From assembly GCA_964523295.1 (NCBI GenBank), contig CAZGAH010000026.1, positions 1 through 50,704 of the forward strand: DNA of 50,704 nucleotides, given 5' to 3'. Source of the DNA: CAZGAH01 sp964523295 (lineage in GTDB: Bacteria > Desulfobacterota > Desulfovibrionia > Desulfovibrionales > Desulfovibrionaceae). The notes beneath the pieces are model-generated. The model did not search any database and had not been told where the DNA came from. It worked only from the letters and a program-made list of their open reading frames with translations. How positions within the stretch are numbered: position 1 is the stretch's first letter; every line of letters starts with the position of its first letter. The position numbers and the translations under genes are program-made. Shown piece by piece: positions 43,243 through 50,704 of this stretch.

Positions 43243-44595
43243 ATGCACGTCAAATACCTGATCAGCGGCGCCGGTCCCACCGGGCTGGGTGCCGGGCATC
43301 GTCTCCGGGAGCTTGGGGAACGCGATTTCCTGATCCTGGAGCGCAACGACTACGTCGGCGGCCTGTCTGCCAGCTTTACCGACGCGGCCGGCTTCACCTG
43401 GGATGTCGGCGGGCATGTGCTGTTTTCGCATTTCGAGTACTATGACCGCCTGGTCGAACAGGCCCTGGGCGGTGCATTTCTGGAACACCAGCGCATCGCT
43501 GCGGTGCGCATCGCCGGCGGCTGGACTCCGTACCCGTTCCAGAACAACATCCGTACGCTCCCCCGCGAGCTGCAATGGGAGTGCGTGCAAGGGCTTCTGC
43601 CCGGGCGCCGGCGCATGGAGGCGCCGACCAACTTCGGCGAATGGATAGACCATATCTTCGGACCCGGCATCGGGCGGCTGTTTATGCGCCCCTACAACTT
43701 CAAGGTCTGGGCCGCGCCGCCCGAGCATCTCGATTTTCACTGGATCGGCGAACGCGTCAGCGTGGTCAATCTGGAGCGTACGCTGGAAAACCTCATTCTG
43801 GATCGCCCGGACGTGGGCTGGGGTCCCAACAACGTCTTCCGCTTTCCGCTCAACGGCGGCACAGGACAGATATTCCGCGCCATTGCCGCCGGCATTGCCC
43901 CGCATATCCGCACCGGGCAGGAGATCGTCTCCATCGACGCCGCGGCCCGCACCGTACGCACGCGCCAGGGCCAGGACTATACCTACGACCACCTGCTCTC
44001 CACCGGACCGCTGGACCGGCTGGTGCTCGATCAGTTGCGCGAGCCGCCCTCTGCGCTCGTCGAGGCTGCGCGCAGTCTCGAACACAACGGCGTGTACGTT
44101 GCCGGCGTGGGCGTGGACGGCGTCCGCGAGGATCCGACCTGCTGGATGTACTTCCCGGAAGACGATTGCCCGTACTACCGGCTGACCAACTTCCACAACT
44201 ATTCGCCGAACAACGCGGCGCGTCCGGGATTGCAGCGCGCGCTCATGGCCGAGACGTCCTTTTCGCGCTTCAAGCCCGAGGACTCCTCCCGGCTCATGGA
44301 TCGCACCATCGACGGGCTGGCGGCCACGGGCATGATCGGACCGGACGAGCGCGCGAAGGTGCTCTCGCGCTGGGAAATGACCGTCGATTACGGCTATCCC
44401 GTGCCCACGCTCGGCCGCGACGCCGCGCTGCGCACACTCATCCCCGCGCTGGAGTCCAGGGAGATCTTTTCCCGCGGCCGGTTCGGCGGCTGGAAGTACG
44501 AGGTCTCGAACATGGATCACTCGGTCATGCAGGGCGTGCAGTGGGCAGAGCGCATGCTCCTCGAGCAGCGCGAAACCGTTTACGAGGTGGAGTGA
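43243..44595 (+). CDS. FAD-dependent oxidoreductase (GLF/protoporphyrinogen oxidase-like)
   Basis: A 450-residue flavoprotein. The Rossmann FAD motif is YLISGAGPTGLGAGHRL (GxGPxG) at about 5-21, with the acid end LILERNDYVGG near 31. GHVLFSHFEYYD follows, then WTPYPFQNNIRTLP, the type of segment found in UDP-galactopyranose mutase and related amine oxidases. The C-terminus has YGYPVPTLGRD. It is not an obvious Glf, as it lacks clear nucleotide-sugar residues, but with the GT2 gene next to it an action on a sugar nucleotide or polyprenyl sugar is likely (inference). ATG 43243 has GGGAG upstream and is preferred over the frame start at 43207. Confidence 0.85.
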   Translation: MHVKYLISGAGPTGLGAGHRLRELGERDFLILERNDYVGGLSASFTDAAGFTWDVGGHVLFSHFEYYDRLVEQALGGAFLEHQRIAAVRIAGGWTPYPFQNNIRTLPRELQWECVQGLLPGRRRMEAPTNFGEWIDHIFGPGIGRLFMRPYNFKVWAAPPEHLDFHWIGERVSVVNLERTLENLILDRPDVGWGPNNVFRFPLNGGTGQIFRAIAAGIAPHIRTGQEIVSIDAAARTVRTRQGQDYTYDHLLSTGPLDRLVLDQLREPPSALVEAARSLEHNGVYVAGVGVDGVREDPTCWMYFPEDDCPYYRLTNFHNYSPNNAARPGLQRALMAETSFSRFKPEDSSRLMDRTIDGLAATGMIGPDERAKVLSRWEMTVDYGYPVPTLGRDAALRTLIPALESREIFSRGRFGGWKYEVSNMDHSVMQGVQWAERMLLEQRETVYEVE

Positions 44596-44599
44596 GGTT

Positions 44600-45732
44600 A
44601 TGCACGACGCACCCTACGCGGCGAGGAGAGAACGACTGCGGCCGCTGATCCGCAAACAGGGCCTGGGCGGGCTGCTGGTTACCTGGGCCGCCAATCGTTT
44701 CTATCTGAGCGGATTCGAGCTGCACGACGCGCAGTGTAACGAGAGCGCTGGCTGGCTGTTGATCGGCGCGGCCNNNNNNNNNNCGCTCGAGGATCGCTGT
44801 CGACTCTGCAACCCGAGGCCGAGGGCGGCGCCGACGACTGGCTGCTGACCGATCCACGCTTCGAAGACATGGCCCGCCGCTGCTGGCCGTCAGAGCGGAT
44901 ATACATTTACACCGCCGCGACGCGCACGCTGACGCGCACCTTTCTGCGCGACTGCATGATGGGACGCGGGGCATTGGGCTTCGAGTCCAAGGCCATGTGC
45001 GTGGACCGCTACCGCTTCCTGTCCGAGGAGCTGCCCCTGACGCCGTGCGCCGGACTGGTGGAAGGACTGCGGCTGATCAAGGACGAAGCCGAAATTGTGG
45101 CCCTGGAGCGCGCGGCCAGGCAGAACCACGCCGTGTTCGCCCGGGTGCCCGAACTACTCGTGCCCGGCCGCAGCGAACGCGAGGTGGCTTGGGAGATCGA
45201 AAAGCTGTTCCGGGAGTCCGGAGCGAGCGAACTCTCCTTTGCGCCGATCGTGGCGGTCAACCGCAACGCCGCCCTGCCGCACGCCATTCCCGGGGACACG
45301 CGCATCGAGGAAAACTGCCTCGTGCTCGTGGACGTCGGCGGCCGGCTCGATGATTACTGCTCGGACCAGACCCGCACCTTCTGGGTTGGCCCGAGTCCCT
45401 CGGACCGCTTCCGGCAGACCCTGGAGCGCGTGCAGGAGGCGCAGCGGCGCGCTATCGAGGTCATCCGGCCCGGTCTTCCGGCCAGCCTGGCCTACCACCG
45501 CGCACGCGACAGCTTCGCGCAGCACGACCTGGCCGAGCGCTTTACCCATGGCCTGGGGCATGGCATCGGCCTGGAGACCCACGAGGCGCCCGGGAGCAAC
45601 GCCTCCAGCGAGGTGACGCTGAGTCCGGGCATGGTCATGACCGCGGAGCCGGGTCTCTATTATCCGGACTGGGGCGGCATCCGGTGGGAACAGATGGTCC
45701 TGGTCACCGAGGACGGGGCCAGGGTCCTGTAA
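44600..45732 (+). CDS. M24-family aminopeptidase (Xaa-Pro peptidase-like), interrupted by an assembly gap
   Basis: A metallopeptidase of the pita-bread M24 family, close to Xaa-Pro dipeptidase. The N-terminal creatinase-like domain has ERLRPLIRKQGLGGLLVTWAANRFYLSGFE, followed by ten Ns. The catalytic half carries the metal ligands: D in LVDVGGRLDDYCSDQTRTF (two Asp), H in THGLGHGIGLETHEAP, E in MTAEPGLYY and E in GIRWEQMVLV. The flanking parts are in different frames, so the true gap length is not ten. Complete length is about 375-380 residues. The start at 44600 lies four bases after the previous stop. Confidence 0.88.
44774..44783. other. Assembly gap (10 N)
   Basis: Ten Ns inside the M24 peptidase gene, shortly after LLIGAA. 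For an intact gene the true gap should be 2 modulo 3. The flanks are not repetitive, so the cause is unclear. Confidence 0.95.
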
Positions 45733-45762
45733 CCGCGCTCCATCAGCGCACGAGAGGACGCC

Positions 45763-46020
45763 ATGACCCCTGCCCGACGCGTCGCAACCGAGCCTCCGCT
45801 CTGGTCGCTACGCCGCTACCTGCGTCTGGCGCGCAGTGATGTCGCCCGGTTCAAGTTCCTGCTCGAGGGGTACGACAACCTGGGCTATCTCAGCGTGCTC
45901 GACCGCTTCGAGGCGGTGGCCGTGATCACCTGTGCTCCCGGCCAGGAGCAGGACCTGGACGAGGCGCTTGGTAACATCGGCGCGACGGTTCCGTTTCAGG
46001 TCCTGTGGCGCAGCGGATAA
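45763..46020 (+). CDS. DUF4911-domain protein
   Basis: An 85-residue protein with the DUF4911 layout: LRLARSDVARFKFLLEGYDNLGYLSVLDRFEAVAVITCAPGQEQDL. The fold recalls ACT/ferredoxin-like modules, and the function is unknown. It is common in Desulfovibrio-type genomes, often beside translation or peptide genes. The ATG at 45763 is preceded by GAGAGGA. It lies between the M24 peptidase and nth in the same direction. Confidence 0.85.
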   Translation: MTPARRVATEPPLWSLRRYLRLARSDVARFKFLLEGYDNLGYLSVLDRFEAVAVITCAPGQEQDLDEALGNIGATVPFQVLWRSG

Positions 46021-46081
46021 CCCGCGGACAGCGCAGCGCGCAGGCCGCAGCCGTCCCCGCAACCGCAGAGGAGCGTACGCT

Positions 46082-46828
46082 ATGACCTCCGACCCTGTTT
46101 CGTCCGGCGAACCGACCGATGCCACCACCTCGCGCGACCGCGAGGACCTGATCTCGAGCACGGACGACAGCTCCCGTCGTGCCGCCTTTGTGCTCGAGCG
46201 CCTGGCCCGCCGTTTTCCGAATCCCCGTTCCGCCTTGAACTGGAGCACGCCCTGGGAGTTGCTCGTGTCCACGGTGCTCGCCGCGCAGTGTACGGACGCG
46301 CGCGTGAATATGGTCACCCCGGAGTTTTTCCGGCGCTGGCCCGGCATCCCGGATTTGGCAGCCGCCGACCTGACCGCGGTCGAACAGGTCGTTCATTCTA
46401 CCGGTTTTTTCCGCATGAAGGCCAAAAATCTCATCGGAACGGCCCGGTTGCTCGTGCAGGAGCATGACGCAGCCGTGCCCCGGACAATGGACGAACTCGT
46501 CCGTCTGCCCGGCGTGGCCCGGAAAACCGCCAACATCGTACTCTCCAACGCGTTTGGGATACACGAGGGGCTGGCCGTGGATACGCACGTCAAACGCCTG
46601 GCCTTCCGCCTGGGATTCACTACGCAGACTGATCCCAAGCGCATCGAACGCGAGCTCATGCGCCTGTTTCCGCAATCCGCCTGGGGCGACGTGAACCACT
46701 ACCTGGTGCTCCACGGCCGCGCCACCTGCACGGCCCGCAGCCCGCGTTGCGCCGAGTGTGAACTGGCCCGGGTCTGCCCCCGCTGCGGCGTCGCGGACAG
46801 AGGGATGAAAACCCATCCTGCCCCTTGA
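46082..46828 (+). CDS. nth: Endonuclease III (DNA glycosylase/AP lyase)
   Basis: A 248-residue base-excision-repair enzyme for oxidised pyrimidines. The helix-hairpin-helix reads LPGVARKTANIVLSNAFG with the catalytic Lys, and the general Asp is in AVDTHVKRL. The C-terminal [4Fe-4S] motif is C-x6-C-x2-C-x5-C exactly, in ATCTARSPRCAEC-ELARVC. The N-terminal 35 residues are polar and longer than in E. coli Nth. The ATG at 46082 has GAGGAG upstream. A second repair gene, xth, is at 6457-7224, unlinked. It closes the M24-DUF4911-nth run. Confidence 0.95.
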   Translation: MTSDPVSSGEPTDATTSRDREDLISSTDDSSRRAAFVLERLARRFPNPRSALNWSTPWELLVSTVLAAQCTDARVNMVTPEFFRRWPGIPDLAAADLTAVEQVVHSTGFFRMKAKNLIGTARLLVQEHDAAVPRTMDELVRLPGVARKTANIVLSNAFGIHEGLAVDTHVKRLAFRLGFTTQTDPKRIERELMRLFPQSAWGDVNHYLVLHGRATCTARSPRCAECELARVCPRCGVADRGMKTHPAP

Positions 46829-47112
46829 CCGCAGGATTTCTGATTTGACGATGACCAGCGCCAAGGTCGACATGACCAGACATATGGTCGCGTAACAGGT
46901 GGACAGCATTGTATTGATCATTTTCCCTCCTTTGTCCGGATCATGAATCCGCTCTCACTTTGCGCAGAGCGTATAAAACAATGGTACCCATGATCTCGAA
47001 AAGTCGGGAAAGAAGAATGAGCGTGCCGTGCGCCGTTCTTGCCTTTAGGGCCTGAGCGGGCTACACGTTTTATCCATCGGGATGATTTTCGCCCACCTGA
47101 GGAAACGCTGTG

Positions 47113-48735
47113 ATGCGCTTTTTTCGTGAATCCCTGGGCGCCAGGCTCGTGGCGACGGTTTTTCTGCTCTCGACGGTTATTTTCGGGTGGGTCTTTCTGC
47201 TTGACCAACGCTGGCAGCAGGCCAATCTGACAACCGAGCTGCGCAGCTCGGCGGAATTCAGCACCCGGCTCATCGAACTGGCCATAGAAGAACCGATGCG
47301 GGTTGGCAACGACGCGGAAACTCAGGAGCAGTTCGTCAAGCTGTCCCGTTATTCCAACATACGCATACTGCTTACCGACTACAAAGGGCAGATCACCTAC
47401 GCCACGAATCCGGAGACCAGGCGCCGCTCCGTTCTCGACGAATACGACATTCCGCTGCTCCGTGAGGTCTTTGCCGGCGGCATAGACAGCAAACGGCAGG
47501 ATGACACCGTGGTGCGCCTGGGAGACAGGCCCTTTTTTCTGTCGGTCAAGTCCGTGCCCAACGAGCCTTCCTGCTACCATTGCCACGGTTCCTCGCGGTC
47601 GTGGCTGGGAGCGGTGATCCTGCTCCAGGACGTCGGGGCACAGCGCGAACGGATACAATCGTATCATACGCAACGAACGCTCATGGTGATCGGCGGCCTG
47701 GCCGCGTTTCTGGGGAGTCTGTTCTGGTGCTTCCGCCGCACGGTCGTGCGCAGGCTTGGCGCCTTGAGCAACCTGGCGGAAAAGGTCATGCGCGGCGATA
47801 CGAATGTCTCCTTCGCCGTGGACGGCAAGGACGAACTGGCCCGTCTGGCAACGACGCTGTCGGCAATGCTCGCCGGCCGCCGACGCGCCGAAAAGGAGCT
47901 GGCCGACCTGAATCAGCACCTCGAGCGTCTGGTCGCGGAGCGGACCGCAGCGCTCTCGAACAAAGCCGACGAACTGGAGCAGGCCAATGCGCAATTGCAG
48001 GCCCTTGACCGGATGAAATCGGATTTTCTGTCCAATGTCTCGCATGAGCTGAAGACGCCGATCACCGCGGTGTACGGCTTCGTGTCCCTGGTCTGCAAAC
48101 AGCTGACCCGGCACATCCTGCCGGCCCTGCCACCCGATGATGCCAGGCTCGAGCGCAACCGCCAACAGCTCACGGGCAACCTGGAAATGCTCCGCGAGAG
48201 CACCGGGCGCCTGCGCGATATTGTTCACGACGTCATCGACCTGACGGACTTCCAGACCGGAAAAATCGACTGGAAGATGGAACCGCTCGATCCCGTAGCG
48301 CTGCTCCGGGTCGTCGCGGACGAGCATTCGGCCGGATTCGGCGAGCGTGGACTTGAACTGGTCGTCGACGCAGAGCCGGGGCTCCCGCTGGTTCTGGCGG
48401 ACGCCGGACGCATCCGCCAGGTGTTCCAGAATCTGTTGTCCAATGCGCGGAAATTCACGACTCAGGGGCGGGTGACGGTACGGGCGCGAGGCGAAAACGA
48501 CGTCATTCGTTTCGAGGTCGAAGACACGGGCGCGGGCATCGCGCCGGAAGATCAGGAACGGCTGTTCACGCTGTTTGGCCAGTTGGGCGATACGCTGACC
48601 GGCAAGCCCCAGGGCCTGGGCCTCGGGCTGGTCATCTGCCGCGTGATCGTTGCCCGCCACGGCGGAACGCTTTCATTGCAGAGTACGCCCGGCGCGGGCA
48701 GCTGTTTTTCCTTTACCCTGCCGCGGGCAGGCTGA
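47113..48735 (+). CDS. Membrane histidine kinase with a periplasmic CxxCH heme motif
   Basis: A 540-residue sensor kinase. TM1 is at about 10-30, a periplasmic domain at 31-188, TM2 at about 190-207, HAMP to about 260 and a coiled coil to 300. The phospho-acceptor H311 is in NVSHELKTP; the N-box QNLLSNARKF and the G-boxes VEDTGAGI and GLGLGL follow. In the periplasm CYHCH (154-158) is a single c-type heme attachment motif, unusual for a kinase, suggesting sensing of redox state, gas or electron flow. ATG 47113 is used; GTG 47110 is an alternative. GAGGAA lies upstream. A paralogous kinase follows. Confidence 0.9.
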   Translation: MRFFRESLGARLVATVFLLSTVIFGWVFLLDQRWQQANLTTELRSSAEFSTRLIELAIEEPMRVGNDAETQEQFVKLSRYSNIRILLTDYKGQITYATNPETRRRSVLDEYDIPLLREVFAGGIDSKRQDDTVVRLGDRPFFLSVKSVPNEPSCYHCHGSSRSWLGAVILLQDVGAQRERIQSYHTQRTLMVIGGLAAFLGSLFWCFRRTVVRRLGALSNLAEKVMRGDTNVSFAVDGKDELARLATTLSAMLAGRRRAEKELADLNQHLERLVAERTAALSNKADELEQANAQLQALDRMKSDFLSNVSHELKTPITAVYGFVSLVCKQLTRHILPALPPDDARLERNRQQLTGNLEMLRESTGRLRDIVHDVIDLTDFQTGKIDWKMEPLDPVALLRVVADEHSAGFGERGLELVVDAEPGLPLVLADAGRIRQVFQNLLSNARKFTTQGRVTVRARGENDVIRFEVEDTGAGIAPEDQERLFTLFGQLGDTLTGKPQGLGLGLVICRVIVARHGGTLSLQSTPGAGSCFSFTLPRAG

Positions 48736-48940
48736 AAGAGGCAGGCGCAGTCGGGCAGGCGCTCAAGGGGGGCGTGCGCATGGAAATGCAGGTGAGCCCG
48801 CGGCAACGGGCTGTGATCATATTTGTATCGAGCGCGAGCGAGGGGCGACGCTATCGGGCCGCGGCGGTGAGAACGCCGGGCTGGCCGGAGGGCAAGCCGG
48901 GTTTCCGGCCGGCAGGAGACGCTGTCACGGGGAGAGCGCC

Positions 48941-50704
48941 ATGAACCGTGTTCTGCGGCTGCCGCTGCGTACCCGACTTCTGCTGCTGGTGCTCTTCGCC
49001 ACGCTGCCGGCCATGGTCATCGTCTACGCGACGGGCCGGGACCTGGAGCGGTCCATCATCCATAACGCCGAGCAGGAGTCCTTGCGGCTGGTGCAGGTCA
49101 TGGCCACGCAGCACGAGCGCGTGGTCAACGGCGCCAGGTTGTTGCTGGAGACGCTGGCCCGGACAGCGGATGTGCGCAATCGGGACATCCGGGCCTGCCA
49201 GTCACTGCTGCAGGAGGTGCGCGCGCGCAACCCCGCCTACGTGGCCCTGTCGCTGGCCGACGCCGGGGGCACGGTTCTGGTTCGCTCGCCGGGCAACGGT
49301 TCCCGGCGGATGACCGGGAACGACGCCTTTGATCAGGCCTTGCGCATGGGCCGCTTTGCGACCGGGAGCTACGCCCTGGAACCTGCTCCGGAGTCCGCGA
49401 CGCCGGAGAATCCCGGCCACGTCGTCATCTCCTTCGCGCAACCGGTCTGGCCGGCCATCGGGGCGGGGGAAACCGGCCCGGCCGAGGCCGTGCTCTGCGC
49501 CGCGTTCGATCTGGATTACTTTTCCCGGCTGTTCGAGGAAATGGGGCTTCCGGCAGGCTCCATCTTCACCCTGACCGACGCCCGGGGAACGCGCCTGACC
49601 CGGTTCCCGGACTCCGGTCAGTATACCTGGGTTCCCGACCTGCCGCAGATGGTGAAACGGATGACCGGCCCCGACGCCGAAGGCGCCTTTCAGGAGCGCG
49701 GCGTCGACGGGCAGTTGCGGCTATACGGCTTCAAGCGTCTGCTTTTCGAGGGCGCCCCGTTTCCGTACCTGCTCATCCGGCTGGGCATCCCGGTGGAGCA
49801 GGCCCTGGCCGGCGCCAGGCACATCATGCGGCGCAACCTGTATTTTCTGGCATTCGCGGCCGCGCTGTCGCTGCTCCTGGCCTGGGTCGTCGGCGACCTG
49901 ACCATTCTGAGCCGGCTGCGCAGGCTCGTCGCCGCAGCCGAGACGTTGGAACGGGGAGATTTACAGGCCCGGACCGGCCTGTCGCATCAGGAGGCAGAGA
50001 TCGGCAGGCTGGCGAACGCCTTCGATGCCATGGCCGAGGGCCTGGAGCGGCGCGAAGAGGCCAGACTCCAGGCCATGGCGCAGGTTCAGGCGCTCAACGC
50101 GCAGCTCGAAGAACGGGTGGCCCTGCGGACAGAGGAGCTTGAACAGGCCTGCGCGCGCCTGCTCGAGATGGACCGGATGAAATCCGAACTGCTGTCCCGT
50201 GTCTCGCACGAACTCAAGACACCCGTTGCGGGCATGTACGGCTTCATCATTCTCGTGGCCAGGCGTCTGACGAAATCGGTACTGCCGGCCTTGCCGCCGG
50301 GGAACGACAGGCTCGACCACGACGTCCAGCTGATTCAGCGGAACATGACCATGCTGCGGCAGGACGCGGAACGACTCAGCGAGATCATCCTCAACGTCAT
50401 CGATCTGACGGAACTGGAATTCGGCACTATCCAGCTGAATATGGAGCCGGTCGCCCCGGCAGAGATCGTCCAGCGGGCCGCAGCGGCACGGATGGCGTCG
50501 TTTGAGGAACAGGGGCTCTCCTTGAAGGTCGAGGCAGCCGAGCCTCTGCCCAGCGTTCCGGCCGACCCGCCGCGCCTGCTCCAGGTTCTGGACAATCTCC
50601 TGTCCAATGCGTGCAAATTCACCTCCCAGGGCGGCGCGGTCGTGCGGGTGAGCGCCGTCGACGGCGCAGTGCTGTTCGAGGTGGAGGACAGCGGGCAGGG
50701 CATA
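48941..50704 (+). CDS. Membrane histidine kinase, second of a tandem pair (C-terminus beyond the window)
   Basis: A gene open to the edge, 588 residues visible. TM1 is at about 11-30, a large periplasmic sensor at 31-295 (probably a double Cache-like domain), TM2 at about 300-318, then HAMP (RLRRLVAAAETLERGDLQA), a coiled coil and the acceptor H423 in RVSHELKTP. The N-box is DNLLSNACKF and the visible end VEDSGQG is the G1 box. The kinase core closely resembles that of the previous gene, so the two are paralogs with different sensors; there is no CxxCH here. The ATG at 48941 has GGGGAGAG upstream. Confidence 0.9.
   Translation, partial: MNRVLRLPLRTRLLLLVLFATLPAMVIVYATGRDLERSIIHNAEQESLRLVQVMATQHERVVNGARLLLETLARTADVRNRDIRACQSLLQEVRARNPAYVALSLADAGGTVLVRSPGNGSRRMTGNDAFDQALRMGRFATGSYALEPAPESATPENPGHVVISFAQPVWPAIGAGETGPAEAVLCAAFDLDYFSRLFEEMGLPAGSIFTLTDARGTRLTRFPDSGQYTWVPDLPQMVKRMTGPDAEGAFQERGVDGQLRLYGFKRLLFEGAPFPYLLIRLGIPVEQALAGARHIMRRNLYFLAFAAALSLLLAWVVGDLTILSRLRRLVAAAETLERGDLQARTGLSHQEAEIGRLANAFDAMAEGLERREEARLQAMAQVQALNAQLEERVALRTEELEQACARLLEMDRMKSELLSRVSHELKTPVAGMYGFIILVARRLTKSVLPALPPGNDRLDHDVQLIQRNMTMLRQDAERLSEIILNVIDLTELEFGTIQLNMEPVAPAEIVQRAAAARMASFEEQGLSLKVEAAEPLPSVPADPPRLLQVLDNLLSNACKFTSQGGAVVRVSAVDGAVLFEVEDSGQGI

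Noticed and set aside
44869..45732. A separate M24 gene starting at ATG 44869
   Set aside because: The sequence between the gap and 44869 continues the same frame and the N-terminal creatinase-like domain lies before the gap, so this is an internal Met.
45926..46921. 331-codon minus-strand frame with a good ribosome-binding site
   Set aside because: Beyond the first 30 codons it is antisense to nth and a DUF4911 gene and has no recognisable domain. Only the first part was kept, as a finding.

Overview
The window is high-GC bacterial DNA from a draft assembly (two runs of 10 Ns, at 26809-26818 and 44774-44783). The organism is very probably a sulfate reducer of the Desulfovibrionaceae/Desulfovibrionales. 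A complete dsrA-dsrB-dsrD cluster followed by cobB (14360-18625, minus strand) has the order and the DsrA cysteine numbering (C177, C183, C221, C225) known from Desulfovibrio vulgaris. The CBS-ACT, ABC-type branched-chain amino acid transport and DUF4911 genes are also typical of that group. No rRNA, tRNA or CRISPR array was found.

Layout. 1-2548: an AT-rich, poorly coding edge, a GIY-YIG protein and a membrane glycosyltransferase. 3276-6441: a forward cluster of a ClpX-like AAA+ ATPase without recognisable ClpX pore or ClpP-docking motifs, a single-domain response regulator, a PIG-L-type deacetylase and a metallo-beta-lactamase-fold hydrolase. 6457-10096: exonuclease III, then the envelope-stress genes pspA-pspB-pspC, divergent from the sigma-54 activator pspF and with a good -24/-12 promoter. 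10132-12338: two small proteins and a GT4 glycosyltransferase. 12467-13858: asnS. 14360-22328: cobB-dsrD-dsrB-dsrA, then a PHP phosphoesterase, a bifunctional-nuclease-family protein and miaB, then an isochorismatase-like protein whose expected nucleophile is Ser.

23179-25309 holds a lipoprotein and a second GT39-like membrane protein. 25590-32042 is a forward run of a periplasmic binding protein overlapping copA by four bases, then a PilZ protein, a CopZ-like chaperone and a CBS-PAS-GGDEF cyclase, so copper handling sits beside c-di-GMP signalling. A DedA protein converges on it. 32968-38496 is a CBS-ACT protein, livG, an acyl-CoA-ligase-like enzyme, livH and livM. The usual livF and binding-protein genes are absent, and the next 1 kb is non-coding debris containing what looks like the 3' end (domains V and VI) of a group II intron.

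39511-46828 carries wecB, a DUF1640-like coiled-coil protein, a GT2 glycosyltransferase, a GLF-like FAD oxidoreductase, an M24 peptidase, a DUF4911 protein and nth. The window ends with two paralogous membrane histidine kinases. The first has a CxxCH heme c motif in its periplasmic domain and the second runs off the edge.

The most unusual items are the ClpX-like ATPase cluster, the SBP-CopA coupling next to c-di-GMP genes, the intron remnant beside a shortened liv operon, the multi-hairpin repeat after livG, the Ser-for-Cys hydrolase and the heme-motif kinase.
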